Shown: piece by piece, positions 61,401 through 62,350 of the stretch
Layout: the number at the start of each line of letters is the position of its first letter
How positions within the stretch are numbered: the first letter of the stretch is position 1
Origin: Leptasterias polaris
Taxonomy: Eukaryota; Echinodermata; Asteroidea; Forcipulatida; Asteriidae
Reading direction: 5' to 3'
DNA: 64,000 bases
NCBI GenBank assembly: GCA_037783415.1
Contig: JAZGTN010000005.1
Coordinates: 2,418,001-2,482,000, forward strand
Notes under the pieces: model-generated
Told to the model about the DNA's origin: nothing
Databases searched by the model: none
Seen by the model: only the letters and a program-made list of their open reading frames with translations
Made by a program: the position numbers and the translations under genes

Positions 61401-61700
61401 AAAAACATGGCGTACACTGTCACATGTCATCCAATGTGAAGTGGTTTTAAACGAAAGTTCTACCAAATTAATTTTACAGAACAAGAGGAAAAGGAAGAAG
61501 GGATCAGAGCAGGGAGAGGGGGAGGGAGGCAGGGTTTAAATACACTGAACCAACCTTGCCATGTTTGCCTAGGTAGTTGTGACATGAATGTAACATCAAC
61601 GCAGGTTTCTTCTTTCCAATATTGACAAGGGATGTGGCGATGATTTTACGCACACCAGCGTTCTTGTCGTAAGCTGTGTCTATCATAGCCATTACCATGG
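10330..61700 (-). CDS. MROH1: MROH1 (maestro HEAT-like repeat family member 1), 35 coding exons
   Basis: Spliced minus-strand gene. Each exon has canonical AG/GT flanks and all phases agree; exon lengths sum to 4943 nt, i.e. two nt of a split codon plus 1646 sense codons and TAA. The translation aligns colinearly with vertebrate MROH1 from near the N-terminus (AMIDTAYDKNAGVRK) to the C-terminus (LLLKDPDPDVKVKAAEAM, stop), close to the usual length of about 1640 residues. The protein is a chain of HEAT-like alpha-helical repeats with no enzyme motif. Known of the family: a large cytosolic solenoid; the worm orthologue HPO-27 and mammalian MROH1 are implicated in lysosome fission downstream of RAB7. 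Its function in this species is inferred. Introns range from about 80 nt to 7.6 kb and carry nearly all the mobile DNA here. The first exon seen opens in a split codon just before an ATG in good Kozak context, so a short upstream coding exon may exist. It is convergent with the C18orf63 homologue. Confidence 0.96.
10667..10835 (-). CDS. MROH1: MROH1 coding exon 34
   Basis: 169 nt, phase 0 to 1. Acceptor TCGTATAG, donor G|GTAAGA. Reads IADFLQKVNFYVMGNVGFFK, then SSWPDIRGNAAMFAGFLLGN, matching vertebrate FKSSWENVRAAAPLFTGFL. Confidence 0.95.
10965..11215 (+). mobile_element. Composite SINE with Ile/Lys-like tRNA head
   Basis: CCCCTCAGGGTGATCCCTCT...CCTGGCTATACGGCAGTTA and the tRNA-like TAGCTCAGATGGTGGAGCAC with GGTTCAATTCC. 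Matching inverted copies are at 19965 and 50525. Confidence 0.65.
11216..12458. other. MROH1 intron 33, AT-rich, no element recognised
   Basis: Apart from the SINE to the left, nothing recognisable. A 104-codon minus frame (12232-11918) is hydrophobic but has no known motif and lies in very AT-rich DNA. Confidence 0.5.
12459..12593 (-). CDS. MROH1: MROH1 coding exon 33
   Basis: 135 nt, phase 0 on both sides. Acceptor CTCATCAG, donor ATA|GTAAGT. Reads ACKYALKEVGPRLGSNALNQ...FQKHLLEGRSLNYGEFMFNL, nearly the vertebrate FQKHLQEGRALHFGEF. Confidence 0.96.
12900..13190 (-). mobile_element. SINE, antisense
   Basis: AACTTAATCACTGTAGCTCG...GGTGCTTGCTATGTGA and GGACTCGAACCTACAC with ACACCAGAGGTCGAG; complement of the 39140 family. 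Lies back to back with the 13195 copy. Confidence 0.65.
13195..13540 (+). mobile_element. SINE body without tRNA head
   Basis: TTGTGTCCTTAAGTAAGACA...AACCCACTTACACTTATC and GTGCTATATAAGAACTC followed by an ATT tail. The pol III head is missing. Confidence 0.6.
13682..13837 (-). CDS. MROH1: MROH1 coding exon 32
   Basis: 156 nt, phase 0 on both sides. Acceptor CTAACTAG, donor AAT|GTAAGC. Reads DRATSRAVSFTLFGNLSRFG...SLLLHLNDEDDDVKN, matching vertebrate RTASIRLFGHLNK...LLLHLQDP. Confidence 0.95.
14069..14257 (-). CDS. MROH1: MROH1 coding exon 31
   Basis: 189 nt, phase 0 on both sides. Acceptor CTCCCTAAG, donor AAG|GTAACG. Reads AQKYCTTVLSAMMAGMDDKE, then MTGLSRIIVKIDES and ILVNIALRIRPCFEK. The IRPxF motif is highly conserved in MROH1. 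Confidence 0.96.
14770..15035. repeat. Dispersed repeat, copy shared with 42120-42380
   Basis: CCGGAGCGAATATGTCCACG, TACACAGTCTGAGAAACAC and ATTGCCATTAATTTTAAG. It ends seven bases from the MROH1 exon 30 donor. Confidence 0.6.
15042..15188 (-). CDS. MROH1: MROH1 coding exon 30
   Basis: 147 nt, phase 0 on both sides. Acceptor ACGTGTAG, donor CAG|GTAAGG. Reads LVNQKCGGDTQLVEDIMNNL...RGLGNIASLGPNQ, matching vertebrate LRGLANLASG. Confidence 0.95.
15554..15668 (-). CDS. MROH1: MROH1 coding exon 29
   Basis: 115 nt, completes a split Arg codon, phase 0 at the end. Acceptor TTTCCACAG, donor GAG|GTACTA. Reads GMAKQMPGYLAKIVSCLIPS...EPQRVVTAAFLAE, matching vertebrate ENQRVTTTAFLAE. Confidence 0.95.
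15823..16047. mobile_element. Palindromic MITE with ATAGACCCTT ends
   Basis: Left ATAGACCCTTCCCACG and right GGAAAGGGTCTAT; CpG-rich arms (GCGTGACGCACACGCG). MROH1 intron 28. Confidence 0.5.
16750..16887 (-). CDS. MROH1: MROH1 coding exon 28
   Basis: 138 nt, split codons at both edges. Acceptor GTTTGCAG, donor CG|GTAAGA. Reads VAVDALKMLIQRGQGADLMK...QDGVTTLA. Confidence 0.94.
16959..17152. mobile_element. Palindromic MITE (AGAGCTGCTTAAGC family)
   Basis: GGCCTAATTTCATAGAGCTG...TTAAGCA at the left and TGCTTAAGCAGCTCTATGAA...TTGGCCCC at the right. A family repeated at 1289-1645, 46735-46925 and 51028-51228. Confidence 0.7.
17610..17848. repeat. Element with perfect 53-bp inverted ends
   Basis: 17610-17662 (AGATTGTGAATTTCATTGGT...) is the exact complement of 17796-17848, with a 133-bp centre. 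Each arm holds a CCAAT-type box and a TGACATGTCA palindrome. Lies 66 bp downstream of the MROH1 exon 27 donor in intron 27. Confidence 0.92.
17914..18128 (-). CDS. MROH1: MROH1 coding exon 27
   Basis: 215 nt, phase 0 to 2. Acceptor TTCATTGTAG; donor TCTGT|GTGAGC, needed to keep the frame into exon 28. Reads IVHALIEILQVEETEPTLRE...LLIYVGSCIGVKPP, then a low-complexity Ser/Lys-rich loop. Confidence 0.93.
18185..18300 (-). mobile_element. tRNA-headed SINE (TGGTCTAGTGG type), antisense
   Basis: GGGATTCGAACCCAAGACC (inverted B box) and CTTACCACTAGACTACCGAG (inverted A box). Just upstream of MROH1 exon 27. Confidence 0.75.
18774..18939 (-). CDS. MROH1: MROH1 coding exon 26
   Basis: 166 nt. Acceptor TTTCCACAG, donor ACT|GTAAGT. 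Completes a split Glu codon, then reads HIKDCWKSLASDPVTLRHIF...ILSKTATLPPLT, matching vertebrate WRALAVEP...VATLLPLS. Confidence 0.94.
19965..20205 (-). mobile_element. Composite SINE, antisense
   Basis: TTTGAACTAACGACCTCCGA...CTACCAACTGAGCTATCTAG, then CCCTATGTTGGCGGTCTCCC and CCGTGTAGCCAGGGATCA. Confidence 0.65.
20380..20534 (-). CDS. MROH1: MROH1 coding exon 25
   Basis: 155 nt, phase 0 to 2. Acceptor ACCATTAG, donor GA|GTAAGG. Reads VSEMIAAIHFKLINIKCQQT...LASNHLAHVMDTLLKYPLPY. Confidence 0.93.
20985..21137 (-). CDS. MROH1: MROH1 coding exon 24
   Basis: 153 nt, phase 0 on both sides. Acceptor ACCGCCAG, donor GAT|GTAGGT. Reads GLSKKIPSAQLKSFIYMLIE...LNAMLKNRGTELIVD. Confidence 0.94.
21701..21848. 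mobile_element. Palindromic MITE (TTGCACAACGCG family)
   Basis: Ends ACCCCTTGCACAACGC and GCGTTATGCAAGGGGT. The inner arms contain CCATTTTGGGAGTC and CTTCCAAAATGGCG. Intron 23. Confidence 0.65.
22110..22252. mobile_element. Palindromic MITE (TTGCACAACGCG family)
   Basis: Ends TTTGCACAACGCGGAACGC and GCGTTCCGCGTTGTGCAA; the inner part differs from 21701-21848. Confidence 0.6.
22380..22540. repeat. 161-bp near-perfect palindrome (hairpin)
   Basis: Arms 22405-22456 and 22465-22516 are exact complements over 52 bp with an 8-nt loop. Outer arms (GGGAATCAA...GTGTG) extend it imperfectly to 22380 and 22540. Located in MROH1 intron 23, 113 bp from the exon 23 donor. Confidence 0.95.
22653..22765 (-). 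CDS. MROH1: MROH1 coding exon 23
   Basis: 113 nt, split Gly codon at the 5' edge, phase 0 at the end. Acceptor ACCCACAG, donor AAG|GTGGGT. Reads KNSSFREPIVEALTSLKTRA...MLYSLVNDLAK. Confidence 0.93.
22890..23095 (-). mobile_element. SINE, antisense, truncated
   Basis: GAACTTAATCACTGTAGCTC...GTGTTCTGGGTTCTTTTACG, nearly identical to the copy at 1880; cut before the tRNA head. Confidence 0.65.
23683..23818 (-). CDS. MROH1: MROH1 coding exon 22
   Basis: 136 nt, phase 0 to 1. Acceptor GCTCTTCAG, donor G|GTAATG. Reads GMGTFTNMGMLIGRLVPRCS...LILKIDLIYQG, matching the LGLLIGLFSPRCAD block of vertebrates. Confidence 0.95.
23964..24127. repeat. 82-bp tandem duplication in intron 21
   Basis: TTGTATATTGAATGCTCTGA...AGAGCTTTTTCTTTTTT occurs twice head to tail with no visible differences; very recent. 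Confidence 0.92.
24245..24355 (-). CDS. MROH1: MROH1 coding exon 21
   Basis: 111 nt, phase 0 on both sides. Acceptor CTCTGTAG, donor TCG|GTAAGA. Reads HLEPWFVSTQDQERERTVAA...KFYKENLTDISS. Confidence 0.95.
24580..24715 (+). mobile_element. tRNA-headed SINE (TGGTCTAGTGG type), degenerate
   Basis: TGGTCTAGTGACAAGACATC, damaged B box GGGTTCACCAG, tail ACTCGGGAAAGTACTGAGTA. Intron 20. Confidence 0.7.
25066..25385 (-). mobile_element. tRNA-derived SINE, antisense copy
   Basis: Complement of the element at 28258-28613: begins AATAATAATAACTAGTTCTT, ends with GGACTCGAACCCATACC (B box) and CACTCGACCATAACACC (A box). Intron 20. Confidence 0.85.
25496..25736 (-). CDS. MROH1: MROH1 coding exon 20
   Basis: 241 nt. 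Acceptor AATCCCAG, donor AAA|GTGAGT. Reads KLEPQLSDADTFDLIKTSTD, a charged KGKEEAKEEQ linker, then SLHDLLEELLRKDLTSQGF. The charged linker matches the PEPKEEDG loop of vertebrates. Confidence 0.94.
26129..26331 (-). CDS. MROH1: MROH1 coding exon 19
   Basis: 203 nt, phase 0 to 2. Acceptor CTCTGTAG, donor TTGGT|GTATCC, chosen over the adjacent GTGTAT because only it restores the frame. Reads DTAVKQNLIRAVDLIGTALH...LAMKASATLV. Confidence 0.92.
27433..27582 (-). CDS. MROH1: MROH1 coding exon 18
   Basis: 150 nt, phase 0 on both sides. Acceptor TCACTCCAG, donor AAG|GTAGGT. Reads DKSEADVERIKSTVMLSYGY...VEANILRNINPHFANVK, matching vertebrate VEKVKSALILCYGHV...ILRNICQHF. Confidence 0.96.
27785..28096. 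mobile_element. MITE with AATAGACCTTTC ends
   Basis: AATAGACCTTTCCATTG at the left and its approximate complement CAATAGAAAGGTCTATT at the right; inner GGTTGGCA also inverted. Intron 17. Confidence 0.6.
28258..28613 (+). mobile_element. tRNA-derived SINE, full length
   Basis: Head with A box TGGCCGAGTGG and B box GGTTCGAGTCC (RNA polymerase III promoter, Ser/Leu-tRNA like), body CACTTGTGTCCTTGAGCAAG, then ATGTGCTATATAAGAACTAG and an ATT tail. An antisense copy is at 25066-25385. Confidence 0.85.
29140..29300. repeat. Dispersed repeat (GTGGCCGCTATGG type)
   Basis: TTGTGGCTGATATGGGCATT, AGTACAAGCCGTTTGTGGCC and TCTCGGAAGTGTTAAAC; same family as 44510-44650. Confidence 0.55.
29734..29776 (+). 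repeat. Poly-G run (28 G) with further G tracts
   Basis: Twenty-eight uninterrupted G residues, then AGGGGGGAGGGG. Mononucleotide G runs of this length are rare; strong G-quadruplex potential on the MROH1 template strand (intron 17). Length may be assembly-limited. Confidence 0.9.
29830..29965. mobile_element. Palindromic MITE, same superfamily
   Basis: Contains CACCATTTTCACC and AAAATGGCGGACAGGATAGG, then CACATGTAAGTGCGCTGCGC. This arm is the single-copy ancestor form of the 26-bp minisatellite at 55008. Confidence 0.5.
31634..32071. mobile_element. Foldback element with long inverted repeats
   Basis: Left AGAACTGCTCCAAAATCCAT...TATAAAATACTTTAA pairs with the complement of the right end AGTATTTTATACAGG...GGATTTTGAAGCAGTTCT. 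An inner hairpin (31844-31870 with 31911-31937) repeats GGATTTGCACAATCT. Intron 17 of MROH1. Confidence 0.6.
32658..33149. repeat. 73-bp tandem array containing the MROH1 exon 17 splice donor
   Basis: Copies of the 19-nt exon edge followed by the donor occur at 32693, 32766, 32839, 32912, 32985, 33058 and, as the real exon, 33131; the spacing is exactly 73 bp. A GTGA/GTAA difference alternates between units (order from left: A B A B A A B), hinting at dimer-wise amplification. Units are otherwise virtually identical. Confidence 0.97.
33131..33253 (-). CDS. MROH1: MROH1 coding exon 17
   Basis: 123 nt, phase 0 on both sides. Acceptor GTCTCCAG, donor AAG|GTAGGT. Reads GCAYGMGFCASSHLDIALAK...KSTGFFGLVK. 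The last 19 nt plus the start of the intron are repeated six more times downstream, each with a perfect copy of the donor. Confidence 0.95.
33298..33602. mobile_element. Harbinger-like MITE, copy 1
   Basis: 305 bp. Starts CACCCGGTTCAGACAGGCGC and ends with GCGCCTGTCTGAAACGGTTG, an inverted terminal repeat. Flanked by TAA on both sides, the target duplication expected of PIF/Harbinger elements. No coding capacity. Lies 44 bp upstream of the MROH1 exon 17 acceptor. Confidence 0.75.
33746..35620 (+). mobile_element. CR1/L2-type LINE reverse transcriptase ORF, 5' truncated
   Basis: An intact 624-codon frame with a full reverse transcriptase: YRPISNLQFISKLTERA (about 179-195), motif A LLDLSAAFDTVDH (about 248-260), motif B CGVPQGSCLGPFLF (about 306-319), the catalytic YADDTQLY (340-347), then the thumb/C-terminal NAAARIV and HWLPVSYRI blocks typical of CR1/L2 LINEs. 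It copies element RNA into DNA at a nicked target. The apurinic endonuclease domain is absent; sequence identity to the family starts at INKARCNFYKDFI, so the copy is 5' truncated near 33750-33770 and the ATG is fortuitous. An ATT microsatellite near 35918-35940 marks the 3' end. It lies antisense inside MROH1 intron 16. An unbroken frame suggests recent insertion. Confidence 0.9.
35918..35940 (+). repeat. (ATT)n tail of the LINE
   Basis: About seven ATT units following the RT ORF and roughly 300 nt of 3' UTR. CR1/L2 elements end in such short tandem repeats. Confidence 0.8.
36040..36385 (+). mobile_element. LINE 3' UTR relic
   Basis: Reads GCAATTCAGTTTTTAACTGT, then TTTTTAATAAACC and GAATAGAATTGAACTG. 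It resembles the 3' end after the RT ORF at 47722-49233 (GTAATTCAGCC...TTTTTAACAATAAACC). No ORF remains. Confidence 0.45.
36481..36560. repeat. 40-bp tandem duplication
   Basis: GACTTGGTGAGAAACAGTGC plus AGCTGTTGGTAGTGGAAACT repeated twice exactly, inside a dispersed repeat also seen at 53029-53480 (single copy there). Confidence 0.95.
37058..38094. mobile_element. Harbinger-like MITE, copy 2, split by a nested element
   Basis: Same ends and about 90% the same sequence as the copy at 33298-33602, also flanked by TAA. It is interrupted by 734 bp at 37258-37991. Confidence 0.75.
37258..37991. mobile_element. Nested TTAA-flanked (piggyBac-type) non-autonomous element
   Basis: Flanked by TTAA on each side (37254-37257 and 37992-37995) and bounded by inverted repeats AGAGTGTTTCTAAGAA / AGAGTGACTCTAAGAA. 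The uninterrupted MITE copy has a single site (TTTTGTCAAGTTC) here, so the empty site is visible in the same window. No transposase frame. Confidence 0.75.
38569..38688 (-). CDS. MROH1: MROH1 coding exon 16
   Basis: 120 nt, phase 0 on both sides. Acceptor TTCTATCAG, donor GAG|GTAAGC. Reads NFLFKCLGVVMRKVKNTQFV...MKHNDHVERE. The 5.3 kb intron that follows holds a LINE and two MITE copies. Confidence 0.95.
39140..39425 (+). mobile_element. SINE of related family, degenerate
   Basis: GAGCTCTGGTGTTTCTGATT, then GGGTTTGAGTCG (B box), GTGTCCTTGAGCAATATACT and the CCTCAGGCTTGCGAGCTACA body. Intron 15. Confidence 0.65.
39558..39665 (-). CDS. MROH1: MROH1 coding exon 15
   Basis: 108 nt, phase 0 on both sides. 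Acceptor CATCACAG, donor AAG|GTGTGT. Reads LLSKTLDTVEEEDWHCDIG...LPLYQDTPQEK; the LPxYxxxPQEK motif is shared with vertebrate MROH1. Confidence 0.95.
39789..39847 (-). CDS. MROH1: MROH1 coding exon 14
   Basis: 59-nt micro-exon with a split Glu codon at the 5' edge, phase 0 at the end. Acceptor TTGGTTTAG, donor AAG|GTAGAT. Reads NLDDEEKWSQKSWEDLLLK. Confidence 0.92.
40251..40392 (-). CDS. MROH1: MROH1 coding exon 13
   Basis: 142 nt, phase 0 to 1. Acceptor TCTCCAG, donor G|GTAGGA. Reads VMAGRPDNGRKRGIHVLKLM...AVIPKLMQYIEG. Confidence 0.95.
40470..40990. repeat. Dispersed repeat shared with 45690-46130
   Basis: GACAGGCTGCCACCATTGGT, TATGGCAGGATATCGGCTGT and CCTTTGTCAAGTCAGGGTTT in the same order. 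Intron 12 of MROH1. Confidence 0.6.
41221..41406 (-). CDS. MROH1: MROH1 coding exon 12
   Basis: 186 nt, phase 0 on both sides. Acceptor TTTTCTAG, donor ATG|GTAAAT. Reads VLWPYLMEFLIMPQYTEAMG...SLPKPSALVARLM. Confidence 0.96.
41742..41972. mobile_element. Palindromic MITE (GGCTCTGCTTACCG family)
   Basis: GGCCCAAATTTCATAGCTCT...and GAAGCAGAGCTATGATATTG; core GCGCTAGCTGTGTAAGCAAA. Its right part is duplicated 543 bp downstream together with intron DNA. Confidence 0.65.
41871..42571. repeat. Local duplication (158 bp, offset 543 bp) including the exon 11 donor edge
   Basis: 41871-42028 and 42414-42571 are almost identical (one or two differences). Both end in ATACTCACTGATTC, which in the second copy is the true MROH1 exon 11 donor. 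A third TACTCACTGATTC stands at 42401-42413. Between them lies a repeat shared with 14770-15035. Confidence 0.9.
42120..42380. repeat. Dispersed repeat, copy shared with 14770-15035
   Basis: CCGGAGCAGTTATGTCCACG, then TACACAATCTGAGAAGC and TTTTTATTTCCATTAATTTT match the other copy in the same order. Unclassified repeat, no coding capacity. Confidence 0.6.
42566..42673 (-). CDS. MROH1: MROH1 coding exon 11
   Basis: 108 nt, phase 0 on both sides. Acceptor AAAATGAAG after a T-rich tract, donor TCA|GTGAGT. Reads NKKEKADSEQVTNAALKSM...LITTTIVDMES. The donor edge is copied twice in the following intron, next to a local duplication (see findings). Confidence 0.9.
43544..43675 (-). CDS. MROH1: MROH1 coding exon 10
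   Basis: 132 nt, phase 0 on both sides. Acceptor TTCAACAG. The donor ACG|GTTCGT is weak, but it is the only one that keeps the frame into exon 11. Reads VKRIFAQVVIAMAHHGYLEL...FVVKQCALSPNDIQAT. Confidence 0.9.
43826..43960 (+). mobile_element. tRNA-headed SINE (TGGTCTAGTGG type)
   Basis: A box TGGTCTAGTGG and B box GGTTCGAATCC at normal tRNA spacing, followed by TTTTCTTCACAGGACTCGGG and AAAGTACTGAGTATACAG. The same tail follows copies at 24580 and 18185, so it is a SINE and not a tRNA gene. Confidence 0.8.
44510..44650. repeat. Dispersed repeat (GTGGCCGCTATGG type)
   Basis: ACCTTTTGGATTGAGTAGAG...TTTGTGGCCGCTATGGGCAT, GGTACAAGCCGTTTTCTGG. Related copies at 29140-29300 and, inverted and split by a MITE, at 52490-53030. 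Confidence 0.55.
44691..44764 (-). CDS. MROH1: MROH1 coding exon 9
   Basis: 74 nt, split Gly codon at the 5' edge, phase 0 at the end. Acceptor TTTTTTTCAG, donor AAG|GTATGT. Reads PHMESKKSLILSGLRIVLGD, matching the vertebrate MEDKKPFILSSMRLPL block. Confidence 0.92.
45157..45253 (+). repeat. Polypurine GGGA/GGGAAAAGAGGGA minisatellite
   Basis: About 90 bp of almost pure purine with a repeated GGGAAAAGAGGGAGGGG unit. The MROH1 transcript reads it as a long polypyrimidine tract in intron 8. Mirror symmetry suggests triplex (H-DNA) potential. Confidence 0.85.
45445..45634 (-). CDS. MROH1: MROH1 coding exon 8
   Basis: 190 nt, phase 0 to phase 1. Acceptor TTTCAAAG, donor G|GTAAAG. Reads VCVLPDFAQPMTMKNHNELL then RCFAVVARSFPDRVV and RIGTLFVFKQLINSAG. 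Confidence 0.96.
45690..46130. repeat. Dispersed repeat shared with 40470-40990
   Basis: GACAAGCTGCCACCATAG, ATGGCAGATTATCAGCCATA and CCTTTGTCAAGTCAGGGTTT match the 40470-40990 copy. A short scrap is at 23103. Class unknown. Confidence 0.6.
46540..46632 (-). CDS. MROH1: MROH1 coding exon 7
   Basis: 93 nt, phase 0 on both sides. Acceptor TTGAACAG, donor CAG|GTAGGA. Reads ALCMILEAAVENGSTM...ILNILHAQ. The intron upstream in the transcript contains the LINE with the expanded RT repeat. Confidence 0.95.
46735..46925. mobile_element. Degenerate MITE (same family)
   Basis: GGGCCCAATTTCATAAAGCC at the left, core TTGCTTAGCAGAAACAGGTT and TTACTAAATTGGACCC at the right. Intron 6. Confidence 0.5.
47722..49233 (+). 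mobile_element. LINE reverse transcriptase ORF with in-frame 24-bp minisatellite
   Basis: A 503-codon frame. After PTQWKEANVIPIPK, ten tandem copies of an 8-residue unit (KQNPPVLD, last one MQNPPVLN; residues 17-96) precede KLRPISLTSCLAK. Then come motif A LVLTDFSKAFDLIDH (about 164-178), motif B GGVPQGTLVGPVSF (223-236) and motif C KYVDDLTIGE (258-267), the catalytic pair within YVDD. The C-terminus reads YKSYIRPVLEYAVPLWHAGL, typical of LINE RTs. The frame is broken upstream (PTQWKEA is preceded by stops and shifts near 47690), and there is no endonuclease, so the copy is dead or truncated. A 3' UTR with AATAAA and an AAAAT-rich tail ends near 49550. Antisense in MROH1 intron 6. Confidence 0.88.
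47770..48009 (+). repeat. 24-bp minisatellite, 10 copies, inside RT ORF
   Basis: Ten head-to-tail 24-bp units, nine nearly identical (AAACAAAATCCCCCTGTCCT plus GGAC) and one terminal variant ending in AAC. The unit length is a multiple of three, so the reading frame survives. Confidence 0.95.
49832..49972 (-). CDS. MROH1: MROH1 coding exon 6
   Basis: 141 nt, phase 0 on both sides. Acceptor TCCCCAAG, donor CAG|GTAACA. Reads LRLIVVEALGNMSK, then LEEQTPKLIPSILNLYKKH, nearly identical to the vertebrate HEAT repeat here. Confidence 0.97.
50340..50514. mobile_element. MITE with ATAGACCTTATGCAT ends
   Basis: ATAGACCTTATGCATTGACG and CGTCATATGCATAAGGTCTAT are inverted. Arms carry TGACGTCA (CRE-like) sites and inner GACCTCTAGG / TTAGAGGTAA. 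Intron 5. Confidence 0.65.
50525..50735 (-). mobile_element. Composite SINE, antisense
   Basis: CTTGAAGCTGCGACCTCCGG...CAACCAACTGAGCTATCTAG then ACAGGGATCACACCAAAG and GGCAGCAGAGGGATCAC. Intron 5. Confidence 0.65.
50832..50983 (-). CDS. MROH1: MROH1 coding exon 5
   Basis: 152 nt, split Ala codon at the 5' edge, phase 0 at the end. Acceptor TGCACAG, donor AAG|GTAAAT. Reads ALSKFSESIEDYVANIENAP...NTWLQSKEPK. Confidence 0.96.
51028..51228. mobile_element. Palindromic MITE (AGAGCTGCTTAAGC family)
   Basis: GGGCCCAATTTCATAGAGCT...TTAAGC and TTAAAAGCAGCTCTATGAAA...TTGGGCCC. Intron 4. Confidence 0.7.
51332..51582. mobile_element. Palindromic MITE (GGCTCTGCTTACCG family)
   Basis: AAATTTCATGGCTCTGCTTA at the left and AAGCAGAGCCATGACATTGG at the right. 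Intron 4, beside another MITE family member at 51028-51228. Confidence 0.65.
51643..51741 (-). CDS. MROH1: MROH1 coding exon 4
   Basis: 99 nt, enters with 2 nt of a split Ser codon and leaves phase 1. Acceptor ATCCCAG, donor G|GTAAGA. Reads FGFVPFLTATLGTML then LGMAKQDNMK, matching the vertebrate FGVVPFL...LGVAKQD segment. Confidence 0.95.
52285..52447 (-). CDS. MROH1: MROH1 coding exon 3
   Basis: 163 nt. Acceptor TTGCCAG, donor A|GTAAGT; leaves phase 1. Contains WQTAASGVLVALG, one of the best conserved MROH1 blocks, and FQPGTLPHYFVIHTMANL. Confidence 0.96.
52611..52840. mobile_element. Short TIR MITE, copy 2
   Basis: Roughly 95% identical by eye to the copy at 5394-5630, same ends. It is inserted within another repeat (GTCTCTAAAGGGTTAA family) in MROH1 intron 2. 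Confidence 0.65.
53029..53480. repeat. Dispersed repeat shared with 36429-36900
   Basis: AGTACTCCACAAATTAATGA, TTTTGAGAAAGGATTCC and CACCCCAAAACATTTGAATC appear in the same order in both places. Unclassified, non-coding. Intron 2. Confidence 0.6.
53870..54001 (-). CDS. MROH1: MROH1 coding exon 2
   Basis: 132 nt, phase 0 on both sides. Acceptor GGAGCAG, donor AAG|GTGGGT. Reads LQKDHRVVILQTMERV...DELTSSK. Separated from exon 1 by a 7.6 kb intron that holds two LINE fragments and a minisatellite. Confidence 0.95.
54986..55372. mobile_element. MITE (TTGCACAACGCG family) enlarged by a minisatellite
   Basis: Left TGCAGCGCACTTACAC...CTATCCTGTCTGCCATTTT and right CCAAAATGGTGGAA...GCACATTTGCAGAGG show the inverted layout seen in the other copies, but the left arm is expanded tenfold. 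Confidence 0.6.
55008..55267. repeat. 26-bp minisatellite, 10 copies
   Basis: Unit CACTTACACACGCCTATCCT plus GTCTGC, exact 26-bp period, last copy with one change (ATCATG). It sits inside a MITE related to 29830-29965 and 21701-21848, whose arm contains one copy of this unit. MROH1 intron 1. Confidence 0.95.
56027..57399. mobile_element. Element bounded by 25-bp perfect inverted repeats
   Basis: Left end CAATAGACTGTGCAAGTCTC and right end its exact complement, 25 bp perfect. The interior holds the LINE C-terminal fragment. This could be a MITE that received a LINE insertion. No clear target duplication is visible. Confidence 0.5.
56500..57189 (-). mobile_element. LINE 3' fragment, C-terminal region of RT ORF
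   Basis: A minus-strand frame (57189-56653, 178 codons) reads NKLRTYRTFKRNFEIEPYLK, RHYLARFRCSAHKLQVEVGR and a zinc-knuckle-like RICLHCLKDVETEIHFICFC. This is the known C-terminal region of several invertebrate LINE RTs (LRTYxxFK...LAKFRCGxxxLxxExGR...CxxC...EDExHFLxxCP). The RT core is missing. It is enclosed by a pair of 25-bp inverted repeats (56027-56051 and 57375-57399). Confidence 0.7.
57400..59467. other. MROH1 intron 1 stretch without recognised gene
   Basis: Contains GGACGCCC motifs (58100-58190, again 59360-59400) and TGTACATG tandem motifs (58476-58530, 59028-59072). No coding exon or classified element seen. Confidence 0.5.
59468..59635. mobile_element. Palindromic MITE with CAATAGATC ends
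   Basis: CAATAGATCGATCCATTAAG then GCCCCGCC opposite GGGCGTGGCTTAATGGATCA...TATTG. Both arms hold a TTGACCAATCACA / TGTGATTGGTCAA CCAAT-type box. Confidence 0.65.
59655..60020 (+). mobile_element. SINE of related family
   Basis: CTCTGGTGTTTCTGATCAGC, B box GGTTCGAGTCC, then TTGTGTCCTTAAGTAAGACA and AAAGTGCTATATATAAAAAC at the 3' end. The A-box half is eroded. Confidence 0.7.
60212..61180 (-). mobile_element. CR1/L2 LINE 3' fragment, RT C-terminal part
   Basis: A minus-strand frame from about 61180 to 60329 reads QIYVSFEPDQDAAFEAIHKL, then LRNLGVTFDS-like FRNLGVTFDSSM, then LQRLQNSAARLIT, HSLHWLPIEFRIIFKILLLV and WGDRSFAHAGPFLWNQLP. These are the post-YADD blocks of CR1/L2 RTs. The catalytic YADD is cut off at the 5' end, so no active enzyme can be made. 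The 3' tail at 60212-60230 is AAT-rich. It sits in the same orientation as MROH1 in its first large intron. Confidence 0.85.
61555..61700 (-). CDS. MROH1: MROH1 coding exon 1 (first one seen)
   Basis: 146 nt. Acceptor TATTCAG, then CC ATG GTA ATG; donor AAG|GTTGGT. Reads MVMAMIDTAYDKNAG...NYLGKHGK, matching the first MROH1 HEAT repeat. The leading CC either ends a split codon from an upstream exon (giving Ala) or is 5' UTR with translation starting at the ATG. Confidence 0.92.
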
Positions 61701-61804
61701 CTGAATAGGAGAAGACAAATATTATAAAATTATTAAAGTATTCCACTAAAAAATTAAGATTAAACGTAAACATTTTACAAAACAAACTTAGGGCAGCCTG
61801 AGAT

Positions 61805-62025
61805 GGGTGTGACTGTGAGGGTAGAGATTGGTATTGAGGGTAGGGGTCGGTTGTGAAGGTAGGGTCGAGTGTGAGGGTTGGGGTGGGTATTTTGTGAGGT
61901 AGTGACTGTGAGGGTATAGATTGGTGGTGAAAGTAGGGGTTGGTTGCAAGGGTACGGTCAGATGTGAGGGTTGGGGATGGGTATTTTATGAGGGTGTGAC
62001 TGTCAGGGTAGGGAGTCTTGGGTGT
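61805..62025 (+). repeat. Imperfect G/T-rich minisatellite (about 95-bp units)
   Basis: GTGACTGTGAGGGTA recurs near 61809, 61903 and 61998 with internal short GGGT/GAGGGT repeats. Lies just 5' of the first MROH1 exon seen. Confidence 0.75.
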
Positions 62026-62350
62026 GACTGATATTCCAAAACTGTCAATCTTGTCCGGCTGTACAACATGTATCTAAAATACTGTCAGGAACTGACCTGG
62101 GGCTCTTCTCATCAGCTTGTTTGTTGTTATTGACCATGCAGCCCTGCAATGTATCTGGGTTAGCTCATCACAAGAAGTAACACAAGAGTCAAGACCCTGC
62201 ACATTGTGCATTTGAATCGCAACCATCATGGTTTGGCTTCATACGTTCTGATGCATTGCTTCAAAAATGTTCTGCTAGACATAACTGCTAAGTACTGATC
62301 TGTATGTAACTTAAATGCAATGATATTCTCATGACCCTCTCCTCTAATCC

